Below the pieces are notes generated by a model. That model ran no database searches. It was not told the origin of the DNA and saw nothing but the letters and a program-made list of their open reading frames with translations. DNA of 17,385 nt from an uncultured Bacteroidota bacterium. GTDB taxonomy: Bacteria > Bacteroidota > Bacteroidia > Chitinophagales > Chitinophagaceae. Location of the stretch: positions 1-17,385 of the forward strand of contig CAIZLI010000002.1 of the NCBI GenBank assembly GCA_903933765.1. The letters run 5' to 3'. This document shows positions 1 to 7,537 of the stretch, piece by piece. Every line of letters starts with the position of its first letter. Position 1 is the stretch's first letter. A program made the position numbers and the translations under genes.

Positions 1-1
1 A

Positions 2-128
2 AAAATTGCTAATGATGAAAGTGTTGATTTACTAATATATGCTTGCAGCATTAAACCATCACATTCTAGTTACATATTTTGCCGGTGGGATAATTTATTT
101 GACGATATAGAAAAGCCTAAATCTTTAA
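2..128 (+). pseudogene. Frame-broken upstream part of a DUF5690-like membrane protein gene
   Basis: This stretch precedes the readable tail of the DUF5690-like gene and seems to encode the preceding part of the same protein, but in alternating frames. Frame 2 reads plausibly at about 2-35, frame 3 gives a hydrophobic segment at about 36-92 (stop TAA at 33-35, TAG at 108-110), frame 2 gives LFDDIEKPKSLITW at 95-136, and frame 3 resumes after the TAA at 126-128. Joined together, these pieces resemble the segment that normally precedes the conserved WxxLxGLGLY stretch of DUF5690 proteins. The breaks could be real decay or indel errors near a sequence end. The reconstruction is by eye and rests on memory of the family. 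Confidence 0.4.
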
Positions 129-449
129 TTACATGGGTTTTTATGGATTGTCTTAGTTGGTTTAGGCTTGTACATGGGCTATATTCCATTCAATTCAATT
201 CTATTTGATCGAATGATTGCTAGTTATAAATTAAAAGCCAATGTGGGGTATTTCATGTACTTGGTGGATGCATTTGGCTATGTTGCAAGTGCAGGGGTAA
301 TTATATTAAAAGGCACTATGGATGTCAATTTAAGTTGGACCGACTTTTTTAGTAATGGGCTAGTTGTTTTATCTTTAATTGGTATCCTTTTTAGTATTTT
401 AAATATGATCTATTTTTCAAAAAAATATAAAACAATACAATATGAATAA
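129..449 (+). CDS. DUF5690-like multi-pass membrane protein, C-terminal part
   Basis: This is the readable C-terminal part of an integral membrane protein. The first ATG in the frame is at 174, but the frame is open from 129 and the homology-like segment begins before that ATG, so no start inside it is likely to be the true one. The segment WIVLVGLGLYMGYIPFN, followed by FDRMIASY and DAFGYVASAGV, matches the conserved end of DUF5690 proteins, MFS-like transporters of Bacteroidota whose substrate is unknown. Two hydrophobic helices are visible, one around DAFGYVASAGVIIL and one near the C-terminus, before a basic tail (KKYKTIQYE). The stop overlaps the start of the FAD oxidoreductase by 8 bp, which suggests translational coupling and a role linked to phosphonate use, perhaps substrate transport. 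That role is inference. Confidence 0.6.
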   Translation, partial: LHGFLWIVLVGLGLYMGYIPFNSILFDRMIASYKLKANVGYFMYLVDAFGYVASAGVIILKGTMDVNLSWTDFFSNGLVVLSLIGILFSILNMIYFSKKYKTIQYE

Positions 450-1566
450 GTCGGCAATTGTGGTTGGAGCGGGAATTGTAGGCCTAGCGACTGCTAGAGC
501 ATTAGCAGAAAAGGGATATGCGGTTAAAGTAATTGAGAAGTCTCAATTTGCATTAGGAGCTAGTGTACGTAATTTCGGCATGCTTTGGCCTGTAGGTCAA
601 CCAGATGGTAACCTATACAATCGATCAGTAAGAACAAAAGAAATTTGGGTTGATTATTTAGAGACTGCTAAAATACCTTACAACGCTTGCGGTAGTTTGC
701 ATTTGGCATATAGTACAGAAGAGATGAATGTAGTAGAAGATATTGCGCAGTTTTTTCAATCTAAAAATAGACCGGTATCTGTTATAAATAAAGAAACGGT
801 TTTATCACACTACAATGGTATTAATGAAAATGGTTTATTAGGGGCATTAAGAAGTGAAGATGAAATCATTATTGATCCAAGAGAAGGTATTAAGCATTTA
901 CCAGCTTATTTGACGCAAAAATATGGGGTTACATTTATTTGGGGAACCGCCATCACTGCTGTCACAAGTCATGCAGCATTTGCAGGTAAAACAAAATACG
1001 AAGCAGATATAGTTTGTGTTTGTTCTGGTCAAGATTTTGAAACCCTTTACCCTGATCAATTTAAAGCACAGCCAATCATCAAGACAAAATTACAAATGAT
1101 GCGCTTTAAACATCAGGATCCTAATTTCAAGATAGGCGCTTCGGTTTGTGGTGGTTTATCCTTATTGCATTACAAGAGCTTTACAGCTTCATCCGCATTG
1201 ACAAAATTAAGGTTAAAGATAGAAGAAGAAATTCCTGAATATTTAAAATATGGTATTCATGTAATGGTTTCTCAGAATAACAATGGCGAGTTAACGGTTG
1301 GTGATTCTCATGAATATGCTTTGGATTTTGAACCATTCGATAAAATCGAAATCAATGAAATGATTCTTACCTATTTAAAAAAATTCATGCACATAGACCA
1401 ATGGATGATGACCCAATCTTGGAATGGTATATATCCAATCATGACCAATGGAGCTGCAGAATTATTTTTAAACCCAGAACCAGGCGTCTATATTTTAAAT
1501 GGAATTGGCGGGCACGGTATGACGATGTCATTTGGCTTTGCCGAAGAAATGATTGAATCAATTTAA
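442..1566 (+). CDS. FAD-dependent oxidoreductase of the TIGR03364 type, putative aminophosphonate oxidase
   Basis: A 374-residue flavoenzyme of the D-amino-acid oxidase (DAO) fold, predicted cytoplasmic. The N-terminal dinucleotide-binding motif is VGAGIVG (residues 8-14, glycines 9, 11 and 14) with acidic Glu32 placed to bind the FAD ribose. A family-typical segment, GASVRNFGMLWPVGQP, follows at 39-54, and the C-terminal FAD loop NGIGGHGMTMSFG lies at 353-365. TIGR03364 proteins co-occur with PhnX-like hydrolases. Relatives of this group have been shown to deaminate N-methyl-2-aminoethylphosphonate, and in some cases 2-aminoethylphosphonate, to phosphonoacetaldehyde. That activity fits here because a PhnX-like gene lies two genes downstream and no PhnW transaminase is seen. 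The start ATG lies inside the upstream gene's last codons. Substrate choice is inference. Confidence 0.8.
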   Translation: MNKSAIVVGAGIVGLATARALAEKGYAVKVIEKSQFALGASVRNFGMLWPVGQPDGNLYNRSVRTKEIWVDYLETAKIPYNACGSLHLAYSTEEMNVVEDIAQFFQSKNRPVSVINKETVLSHYNGINENGLLGALRSEDEIIIDPREGIKHLPAYLTQKYGVTFIWGTAITAVTSHAAFAGKTKYEADIVCVCSGQDFETLYPDQFKAQPIIKTKLQMMRFKHQDPNFKIGASVCGGLSLLHYKSFTASSALTKLRLKIEEEIPEYLKYGIHVMVSQNNNGELTVGDSHEYALDFEPFDKIEINEMILTYLKKFMHIDQWMMTQSWNGIYPIMTNGAAELFLNPEPGVYILNGIGGHGMTMSFGFAEEMIESI

Positions 1567-1638
1567 TAAAAACAATACATTCATCTAAATTTTAAATCAA
1601 GTCACTTTTAATAAGCCATTTTTTATAACACCTATTTT

Positions 1639-2187
1639 ATGATTCAACCTATAGTAACCGAAATCCTTACTTTATTCAATACCAATGGCGGTTCAATGTA
1701 TGGTGGAGAAGCTGTAACGCAGTTAGAACATGCTTTACAAGCCGCTACATTAGCAAAAGAAAAAAATGCTTCTGACGCCTTGGTAACTGCAGCTTTATTA
1801 CACGATATTGGCCATCTTTTACATGACCTACCAGACGACGCTAGTGATAAAGGGATAGACGATGTCCATGAAGCGCTGGCTGCAAAATATCTAGAAACCT
1901 ATTTTGTCCCCGCAGTGGTAGAGCCTGTTAAATTACACGTGGCTGCTAAAAGATATTTATGTGCAGTGGATCAGTACTACTATGACACATTATCTGCGCC
2001 ATCAAAAACAAGTTTAACCTTTCAAGGTGGCGTGATGAGTGAAAGTGAAGTAGCTGAATTTGAATTGAATCCCTTTTTTAAAGATGCTGTTACATTGAGA
2101 AAATGGGATGATATTGCAAAAGATCCGGAGATGAAAACAGAAGCAGTTGAATTTTTTGCCTCAATGATTCAAAATAGTTTAAAATAA
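1639..2187 (+). CDS. HD-domain protein, PhnZ-like putative diiron oxygenase of phosphonate degradation
   Basis: A 182-residue cytoplasmic HD-domain protein of the phosphonate-operon HD family. The motif set resembles PhnZ, the mixed-valent diiron oxygenase that splits 2-amino-1-hydroxyethylphosphonate into glycine and phosphate, more than a phosphohydrolase. Tyr21 and Glu24 sit in a YGGE motif with the spacing of the PhnZ Tyr24/Glu27 gate. Candidate iron ligands are His31, His55-Asp56 (HDIGH), His77, His100 and Asp157. Lys104 and Arg154 match positions that bind the substrate phosphonate in PhnZ. These correspondences are from memory and were not aligned by software. The gene is 72 bp after the FAD oxidoreductase and 4 bp before the HAD hydrolase. 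No PhnY hydroxylase is present in the window, so the source of its substrate is unclear. Confidence 0.8.
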   Translation: MIQPIVTEILTLFNTNGGSMYGGEAVTQLEHALQAATLAKEKNASDALVTAALLHDIGHLLHDLPDDASDKGIDDVHEALAAKYLETYFVPAVVEPVKLHVAAKRYLCAVDQYYYDTLSAPSKTSLTFQGGVMSESEVAEFELNPFFKDAVTLRKWDDIAKDPEMKTEAVEFFASMIQNSLK

Positions 2188-2191
2188 TTTT

Positions 2192-2869
2192 ATGCAAATT
2201 CAATGTGTCGTATTTGATATGGCTGGTACCACAATAAATGAAGACAATCTTGTTTATAAAACTTTACAAGCTGCAATTAACCATTATAATGTTCCTGTAG
2301 ATTTAGATCATGTATTGTTATATGGCGCTGGCAAGGAAAAATTCCAAGCAATTAAAGATATCATTTCTAATAGCCCCTACACATTAGATGAAATGGCGCA
2401 ACAAGAAGCCTTTAATTATTTTTTAGCGCAATTAGACATTGCCTATAAAAATTTTAAGGTAACGCCTATGCCAGGTGCAGAGCATGTATTTGCCGCCCTT
2501 AAACAAGCAGGGATACAGGTTGTTTTAAATACAGGCTACAATAGAGCAACTGCAGAAAGCTTATTAGGTCAATTAGGATGGAAAGAGGGAGTGCAAATAG
2601 ACCTTTTAGTAACTGCCTCTGATGTACTGCACAATCGTCCAATGCCAGATATGATTCTTTATGCAAAAGATAAATTGAACATAGCAGACACAAAGCAAAT
2701 TGTCAAAATTGGTGATTCTTGTATTGACATTGAAGAGGGTAAAAATGCAGGCTGTTTGTTGAATATTGGTATTACAACAGGCGCGCAAACCGAAACACAA
2801 TTAATGCTTGCAAAGCCAGATTATATCGTTCATAGTTTAACTGCGATGTTAGAGATAGTTGCAAAGTAG
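2192..2869 (+). CDS. Phosphonatase-like HAD hydrolase (PhnX-like, TIGR03351 type)
   Basis: A 225-residue HAD-superfamily enzyme expected to hydrolyse the C-P bond of phosphonoacetaldehyde or a close analogue, giving phosphate and an aldehyde. Motif I is FDMAGTT (Asp9 nucleophile, Ala11), the DxAGT variant typical of phosphonatases instead of DxDxT. The cap has GAGKEK (45-50), where Lys48 is placed like the Schiff-base lysine of PhnX. Motif II is NTG (113-115), the lysine usual before the last motif is replaced by Arg149 (NRPMPDMI), and motif IV is GDSCIDIEEG (174-183). These are the hallmarks described for the TIGR03351 clade, which associates with FAD oxidoreductases rather than PhnW. It is the last gene of the cluster; a 42-bp gap with a promoter-like box separates it from the next gene. 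Confidence 0.83.
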   Translation: MQIQCVVFDMAGTTINEDNLVYKTLQAAINHYNVPVDLDHVLLYGAGKEKFQAIKDIISNSPYTLDEMAQQEAFNYFLAQLDIAYKNFKVTPMPGAEHVFAALKQAGIQVVLNTGYNRATAESLLGQLGWKEGVQIDLLVTASDVLHNRPMPDMILYAKDKLNIADTKQIVKIGDSCIDIEEGKNAGCLLNIGITTGAQTETQLMLAKPDYIVHSLTAMLEIVAK

Positions 2870-2887
2870 ATTTTCTAAAAAACTTTG
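2859..2887 (+). promoter_or_regulatory. Possible Bacteroidota-type promoter for the serine hydrolase-nadCAB unit
   Basis: AAACTTTG at 2880-2887 differs at one position from the Bacteroidota -7 consensus TAnnTTTG. A TTG at 2859-2861 lies 18 bp upstream, close to the usual spacing of the -33 element. It sits at the end of the HAD gene, just before the chosen serine hydrolase start at 2912. The call is from pattern only. Confidence 0.33.
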
Positions 2888-2911
2888 CGTATTTTCGTGA
2901 AACGTTCTTTC

Positions 2912-4147
2912 ATGAAAAAGGCTCTAGTTTTTAGTTTATTATTATTTTCAAGTGTTTCAATATTTGCTCAATTACCTACATTTTATCGAATTGATAGTAC
3001 TATCAATGCAGAAATAGCACAACATAATATTGCTGGTGGTGTGGCTTTAATTGCCAAAAATGGAAAAATAGTCCATCATCAAGCCTACGGTTATTCTAAT
3101 ATTGAGGCAAATAAAAGGATGGAAGAAAATGCCATTTTTCGTGTTGCATCTCAAACTAAAGCCATTATATCTGTCGCTGTACTTCAGTTAGTAGAAAGAG
3201 CACAAATTCGTATAGAGGATCCCATTGAAATGTACTTCCCAGAATTTTCTAGTCAAAAAGTGTTTGTTAAAACAGCAGATTCATTGGTGCAAGTTGATAG
3301 GGCAAGGTCCATTACCATCAGGGATTTATTGACCCATCAAGCTGGAATTAGTTCAGCAGACGAGTATCCTTACTTACAAAAAGAGTTTCTTAAATACGGA
3401 TTGAGTAATATGGGTGTGACACAATATCCTAGCCTTAGAGCGGAAATTGCGCAAATTGCAAAAATGCCTTTAGCGCATCAGCCTGGTGCAAGATTCAGTT
3501 ATGGACTTAGCACCAATGTACTTGGCGGCTTGATTGAATTTGTTACTAAGCAAAGCTTAGACGCCTATTTAACAGACAATATCTTTAAGCCATTAGGAAT
3601 GAAGGATACCTATTTTTATCTTCCTAAGTCAAAACAAAATAGACTTGTCGAAATCTATATCAAACAAAACAACAATTTAAAGGCGGCAGATAGAGCGGCA
3701 ATGCCAGTGGATTATCCTTTGTTAGAAAATGCAACTTATTTTTCGGCCATTGGTGGATTGGTATCTACCACCTATGACTATTTCCTGTTTTTTAATCATT
3801 TATTGAATTCAGAAAATTCAAAAAATAAATTTCGTTTATTACAATCAGCAACAAAAGCACAGTTACTTACAAACCAGTTAGGAGAGAAAACATTTATTTT
3901 TGGCGGATTTCCTTCTCTGAATCAATTTGGTTTAGGGGTTGGATTGACTTCTGTGAAAGGACAATCAATTAACAAAGCATCCGTTGGATCTTATTTTTGG
4001 GGCGGCGCTTTCAATACAGCTTATATGGTGGACCCAAAGCGAAATATAATAACCTTATTTTATTTTCAAAGAACACCGTTTGTGTTGCCTCCCTTGTTAA
4101 GTAAACTAGAGAAAACAACTATTGAAATTATAGACCAACAAGAATGA
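2912..4147 (+). CDS. Exported serine hydrolase, beta-lactamase class C/PBP-like
   Basis: A 411-residue serine hydrolase of the class C beta-lactamase/transpeptidase-like family. The ATG at 2912 is chosen over the TTG at 2885 because it places a clean signal peptide at the N-terminus: two lysines, a hydrophobic stretch, then a SIFA-Q cleavage site near residue 19. Secretion to the periplasm is expected. The active-site SxxK motif is SQTK (Ser80, Lys83). The tyrosine motif lies in SYGLSTNVLG (Tyr197), in the YSxSxDVLG form common in this family. The third motif region is YFWGGAFNTAYMVDP (361-375). Such enzymes act on peptides, D-amino-acid esters or other esters, so the substrate cannot be read here. 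Its last codons overlap the nadC start by 4 bp (ATGA), an unexpected partner for NAD synthesis. Confidence 0.85.
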   Translation: MKKALVFSLLLFSSVSIFAQLPTFYRIDSTINAEIAQHNIAGGVALIAKNGKIVHHQAYGYSNIEANKRMEENAIFRVASQTKAIISVAVLQLVERAQIRIEDPIEMYFPEFSSQKVFVKTADSLVQVDRARSITIRDLLTHQAGISSADEYPYLQKEFLKYGLSNMGVTQYPSLRAEIAQIAKMPLAHQPGARFSYGLSTNVLGGLIEFVTKQSLDAYLTDNIFKPLGMKDTYFYLPKSKQNRLVEIYIKQNNNLKAADRAAMPVDYPLLENATYFSAIGGLVSTTYDYFLFFNHLLNSENSKNKFRLLQSATKAQLLTNQLGEKTFIFGGFPSLNQFGLGVGLTSVKGQSINKASVGSYFWGGAFNTAYMVDPKRNIITLFYFQRTPFVLPPLLSKLEKTTIEIIDQQE

Positions 4148-4986
4148 ATCAAGCATTAGCACAATTTATCCAACATGCCATAGCAGAAGATACCGCTCAA
4201 ATAGGCGATATCACAACCATGGCGACCATACCCAAAGACCAAGTTGGGCAGGCTCATTTTTTGGTGAAGGAGCCTTGTATTATTGCAGGCGTGGAGATGG
4301 TGACTTGTATTGCGCAAATGATTGATGCGAATTTAAAAGTGGAATTTAAAGTGCAAGATGGCGATGCAGTGCATCAGCATCAAGTGATTGGACAAGTGCA
4401 AGGCCACATTCATAGTATCTTATTGGCAGAAAGACTCATGCTTAATTGTATGCAAAGAATGAGTGGCATTGCCTCTAAGACGCATCAATTAAAAAGCATG
4501 ATTGCTGCCTATACAGCTAAAATATTGGACACCAGAAAAACAACACCCAATTTTAGAATTGCCGAAAAATGGGCCGTGCGTATTGGAGGAGGTGTTAATC
4601 ATCGTTTTGGTTTGTATGATATGATTTTAATCAAAGACAATCATATAAAAGCTGCCGGAGGTGTTCGTTTGGCATTAGAAGCCACTAGGCAATATTGTAT
4701 GGCCGAAAAAATAAACTTACCGGTGGTAGTGGAAGTAAAAAATCAGGATGAATTATTGGAAGCTTTAGCATTTGATTTTGTCACAAGAATTTTGCTAGAC
4801 AATATGACACCAGCAACTGTTGCGTCAATGGTTGAAATCAATCAACACAAAAAACCATTAGAAGTTTCTGGAGGCGTCAATCAAGATAATATAGTTGCTT
4901 ATGCCGCAACTGGTGTGGATTTTATTTCGATAGGTGACTTAACCCATCATATTGAATCAATAGACATCTCTTTAAAAATTGTATAA
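4144..4986 (+). CDS. nadC: Nicotinate-nucleotide diphosphorylase (quinolinate phosphoribosyltransferase)
   Basis: A 280-residue enzyme that converts quinolinate and PRPP into nicotinate mononucleotide, CO2 and diphosphate, the last step of the de novo route to NaMN. Its length is normal for NadC. Visible motifs are EDTAQIGDITT (15-25), the helix RLMLNCMQRMSGIA (97-110), DTRKTTPNFR (129-138) for quinolinate and PRPP contacts, GGGVNHRFGLYDM (148-160), and IKDNH (163-167). The C-terminal half carries the usual VEV, LLDNM and EVSGGV strands of the barrel, which hold catalytic acidic residues. The start overlaps the end of the serine hydrolase by 4 bp and nadA follows within about 11 bp, so these genes are probably one transcript. 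The assignment is secure. Confidence 0.96.
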   Translation: MNQALAQFIQHAIAEDTAQIGDITTMATIPKDQVGQAHFLVKEPCIIAGVEMVTCIAQMIDANLKVEFKVQDGDAVHQHQVIGQVQGHIHSILLAERLMLNCMQRMSGIASKTHQLKSMIAAYTAKILDTRKTTPNFRIAEKWAVRIGGGVNHRFGLYDMILIKDNHIKAAGGVRLALEATRQYCMAEKINLPVVVEVKNQDELLEALAFDFVTRILLDNMTPATVASMVEINQHKKPLEVSGGVNQDNIVAYAATGVDFISIGDLTHHIESIDISLKIV

Positions 4987-4997
4987 TTTAATTGAAT

Positions 4998-5978
4998 ATG
5001 GACTTACAAGAAGAAGTAGTTAAAGTTGGATTTATAGATAGACCATTGCCTGAAGGGGTAGATTTAGTAAAAGCCATTCAGCTTTTAAAGGAACAAAAAA
5101 ATGCAGTCATTCTAGCGCATTATTATGTAGCCGATGAAATTCAAGCGATTGCTGATTTTGTTGGGGATAGTTACGCTTTAGCGCAATATTCTCAAAAAGT
5201 CAATGCTTCTATGATTGTGTTTTGTGGGGTACACTTTATGGCAGAGACGGCTAAAATATTGAATCCAAATGCCAAAGTAATTTTGCCCGATCTACATGCT
5301 GGTTGTTCTTTAGCAGATGCTGCGCCAGAAGCAGCTTTTAGAGATTTTAAAGCATTACATCCGGATGCAGTTGTGGTAAGTTATATTAACTGTACTGCTG
5401 CTGTAAAATCGATGAGTGATTATATCTGTACTTCTTCCAATGCAGTGGATGTGGTGAAAGCCATTCCGCTGGACAAAGAAATCATTTTTGCTCCTGATGC
5501 CAACTTAGGAAGGTATGTAGAAAAAGTAACAGGCAGAAAAATGCATATCTGGGAAGGTGCTTGTATGGTGCATGTGAATATATCGGATGCAAAACTTGCA
5601 CAATTGATGCAATTGAGACCAGAAGCCATTTTAATTGCACATCCAGAATGTCCAAGTTCTATTTTAGATAAAGCAGCCTTTATTGGTTCTACAAAAGCAT
5701 TGATAGACCATGTAAGCAAATCAGAGCATCATTGTTTTATTGTAGCCACCGAAGTCGGTATTTTATTTAAGATGAGAGAAGCAGCTCCAGGAAAAATATT
5801 GATACCAGCACCTTCGTTTGAAAACAATACCTGTGCATGTGCTGAATGTCCCTATATGAAAATGAATACTTTGGAAAAATTATACAATGCATTGCAATAT
5901 GAATTACCGATGGTGCATATTGACCCACATGTTCAAGAGGGCGCGTTAAAAGCACTTCAAAATATGTTATCTATTTAA
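4998..5978 (+). CDS. nadA: Quinolinate synthase
   Basis: A 326-residue [4Fe-4S] enzyme that condenses iminoaspartate with dihydroxyacetone phosphate to give quinolinate. The ATG at 4998 is preferred to the TTG six bases upstream. Counting from that TTG, the conserved cluster ligands are Cys105 in AGCSLAD, Cys191 in EGACMVH and Cys286 in ECPYMKMN; two more cysteines (281 and 283) precede the last one, giving CxCxxC. Other family marks are AHYYVADEIQ (42-51), VGDSYALAQ (57-65), FCGVHFMAETAKIL (77-90) and the terminal CPYMKMNTLEKL. The gene sits between nadC and nadB, and its stop TAA overlaps the nadB ATG by one base (TAATG), which suits translational coupling of the two enzymes that pass on unstable iminoaspartate. 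Confidence 0.96.
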   Translation: MDLQEEVVKVGFIDRPLPEGVDLVKAIQLLKEQKNAVILAHYYVADEIQAIADFVGDSYALAQYSQKVNASMIVFCGVHFMAETAKILNPNAKVILPDLHAGCSLADAAPEAAFRDFKALHPDAVVVSYINCTAAVKSMSDYICTSSNAVDVVKAIPLDKEIIFAPDANLGRYVEKVTGRKMHIWEGACMVHVNISDAKLAQLMQLRPEAILIAHPECPSSILDKAAFIGSTKALIDHVSKSEHHCFIVATEVGILFKMREAAPGKILIPAPSFENNTCACAECPYMKMNTLEKLYNALQYELPMVHIDPHVQEGALKALQNMLSI

Positions 5979-7537
5979 TGCAAACCAATATTTCATCCTA
6001 TCAAGTTGTCATCATCGGCACTGGTGTTGCGGGTCTTGCTACTGCCATTTATTTGGCAGAAACAGCTGCATTAAGCAATCAAACAATTTCAATCTTATTG
6101 GTATCAAAAGCGGCTGCGTCCGATACCAATACAAGTTGGGCGCAAGGAGGTATTGCGGCTGTAGCGTCCAATGAAGACAGTTTTGAAGCACATATAATAG
6201 ATACAATAGATGCAGGTGCTGGAAAAAACAACCTACATATTGTTCGTAAAGTAATTGAAGCTGCCCCCGATGCAATGCGTGATTTAATTCGTTGGGGCAT
6301 AGACTTAGATAAAAAAATAGATGGAACTTATGATTTAGTAAAAGAAGGAGGCCATCAATTTTCACGAATCTGGCATAAAGCTGATAGCACTGGACATACT
6401 TTGCAAGCCACTTTAATGCATAGGGTAAGTCAATTTCCCTCTATAGTATGTGTTGAAAATACGGCCATTATTCAAATTGAAAAAGATGTTCAAGGTACAT
6501 TCCATATACAAGCAATCAACAACAATGATACTTCAGATCAGACCTATCCTTATTTAAATGTTGAAAATTGTATTCATATTCAATGTGCACAATTGGTTTT
6601 GTCAACAGGTGGTCTTGGCATGGTTTATGCAAAAACAACGAATCAATCCATTGCAACTGGTGACGGAATCGTTTTTGCAAGTCAACTTGGTGCAACAATG
6701 AAAGACCTTTCATTCATTCAATTTCATCCCACTGGTCTATATGAATCAAATCAAAGTGGCACCTATTTAATCACAGAAGCACTAAGAGGAGAAGGTGCTA
6801 TCCTAAGAAATAAAGAAGGCGTCGATTTTATGCCTCAATATGATACCAGGGCTTCTTTAGCACCAAGAGATATTGTTTCAAGGGCGATAATGAGTGAAAT
6901 TAAAAAAAGCAAAACTGAATATGTTTATTTAGATGCTACAGGTCTTAGTGCAGCTACGATTCAAAAACATTTTCCAAATATACAGTTAGCATGTCAACAG
7001 AAATTGGGTATAGATATTTGTAAACAATGGATTCCGGTAGTGCCAGTTGAACATTATGCTTGTGGTGGAATACAAGTGGATGAGTTTGGTGGAGTGGTTG
7101 GTGTAGATGCGCACTACGCCATTGGAGAAGTTGCATCAACAGGCTTGCATGGTGCAAATAGATTGGCGTCCAATTCATTGATAGAGGGTATTGTATTTGC
7201 AAAATGGGCTGCAGTAAAAATGATCAATGCTTTGAGTCATGATTCAACACTACCCATTTCAGCTTATCATTTTAAACCAATTGTAGTCAAGCAAATAGAT
7301 CGTACATTGGTACAAAATTGTTTATCCAATTATGCTGGAATAGAAAAAACAATAGCTGATCTATTGAAAGGACTCAATGAATTATCCCAAGCATATCAGG
7401 AAGCAAATGTATTAAAAAAGTGGTCCCTAAAAGACTGGGAAAATGATTTGTTATGTCAGGTTGGGATTTTGATATTCAAAGATGCATTGGCGCAAACCGA
7501 AAATAAAGGTGTTTATTTTAATCTAGATTTAGAATAA
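5978..7537 (+). CDS. nadB: L-aspartate oxidase
   Basis: A 519-residue flavoprotein of the succinate dehydrogenase/fumarate reductase family that oxidises L-aspartate to iminoaspartate, the substrate of NadA. The FAD fold starts at IIGTGVAGLATAIYLAE (12-28), followed by SDTNTSWAQGGIAA (48-61) and EGGHQFSRIWHKADSTGH (123-140). Active-site elements are FIQFHPTGLY (246-255, His250), EALRGEGAILRN (267-278), PRDIVSRAI (296-304, Arg297), VEHYACGGI (357-365, His359) and HGANRLASNSLIEG (391-404, Arg395). A helical C-terminal domain ends the protein. Length and motifs are normal. It overlaps nadA by one base and ends a run that contains the complete de novo route to NaMN. It requires FAD and so depends on the riboflavin genes beginning just downstream. 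Confidence 0.96.
   Translation: MQTNISSYQVVIIGTGVAGLATAIYLAETAALSNQTISILLVSKAAASDTNTSWAQGGIAAVASNEDSFEAHIIDTIDAGAGKNNLHIVRKVIEAAPDAMRDLIRWGIDLDKKIDGTYDLVKEGGHQFSRIWHKADSTGHTLQATLMHRVSQFPSIVCVENTAIIQIEKDVQGTFHIQAINNNDTSDQTYPYLNVENCIHIQCAQLVLSTGGLGMVYAKTTNQSIATGDGIVFASQLGATMKDLSFIQFHPTGLYESNQSGTYLITEALRGEGAILRNKEGVDFMPQYDTRASLAPRDIVSRAIMSEIKKSKTEYVYLDATGLSAATIQKHFPNIQLACQQKLGIDICKQWIPVVPVEHYACGGIQVDEFGGVVGVDAHYAIGEVASTGLHGANRLASNSLIEGIVFAKWAAVKMINALSHDSTLPISAYHFKPIVVKQIDRTLVQNCLSNYAGIEKTIADLLKGLNELSQAYQEANVLKKWSLKDWENDLLCQVGILIFKDALAQTENKGVYFNLDLE

Noticed and set aside
1567..1638. Separate promoter or small gene between the FAD oxidoreductase and the HD gene
   Set aside because: The 72 bp are AT-rich, but no TAnnTTTG match, hairpin or open frame was found.
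1639..2187. HD protein as an ordinary nucleotide phosphohydrolase
   Set aside because: The Tyr/Glu gate motif and the spacing of the later ligands fit PhnZ-type oxygenases, and the context is phosphonate metabolism.
2499..2800. Minus-strand open frames of about 64 residues inside the HAD hydrolase gene
   Set aside because: Both lie wholly inside a well-supported gene, show no family motif and have biased composition typical of antisense reading.
6039..6365. A 108-residue minus-strand open frame inside nadB
   Set aside because: It is leucine-, histidine- and tyrosine-rich without motifs and overlaps the conserved FAD-binding region of nadB.
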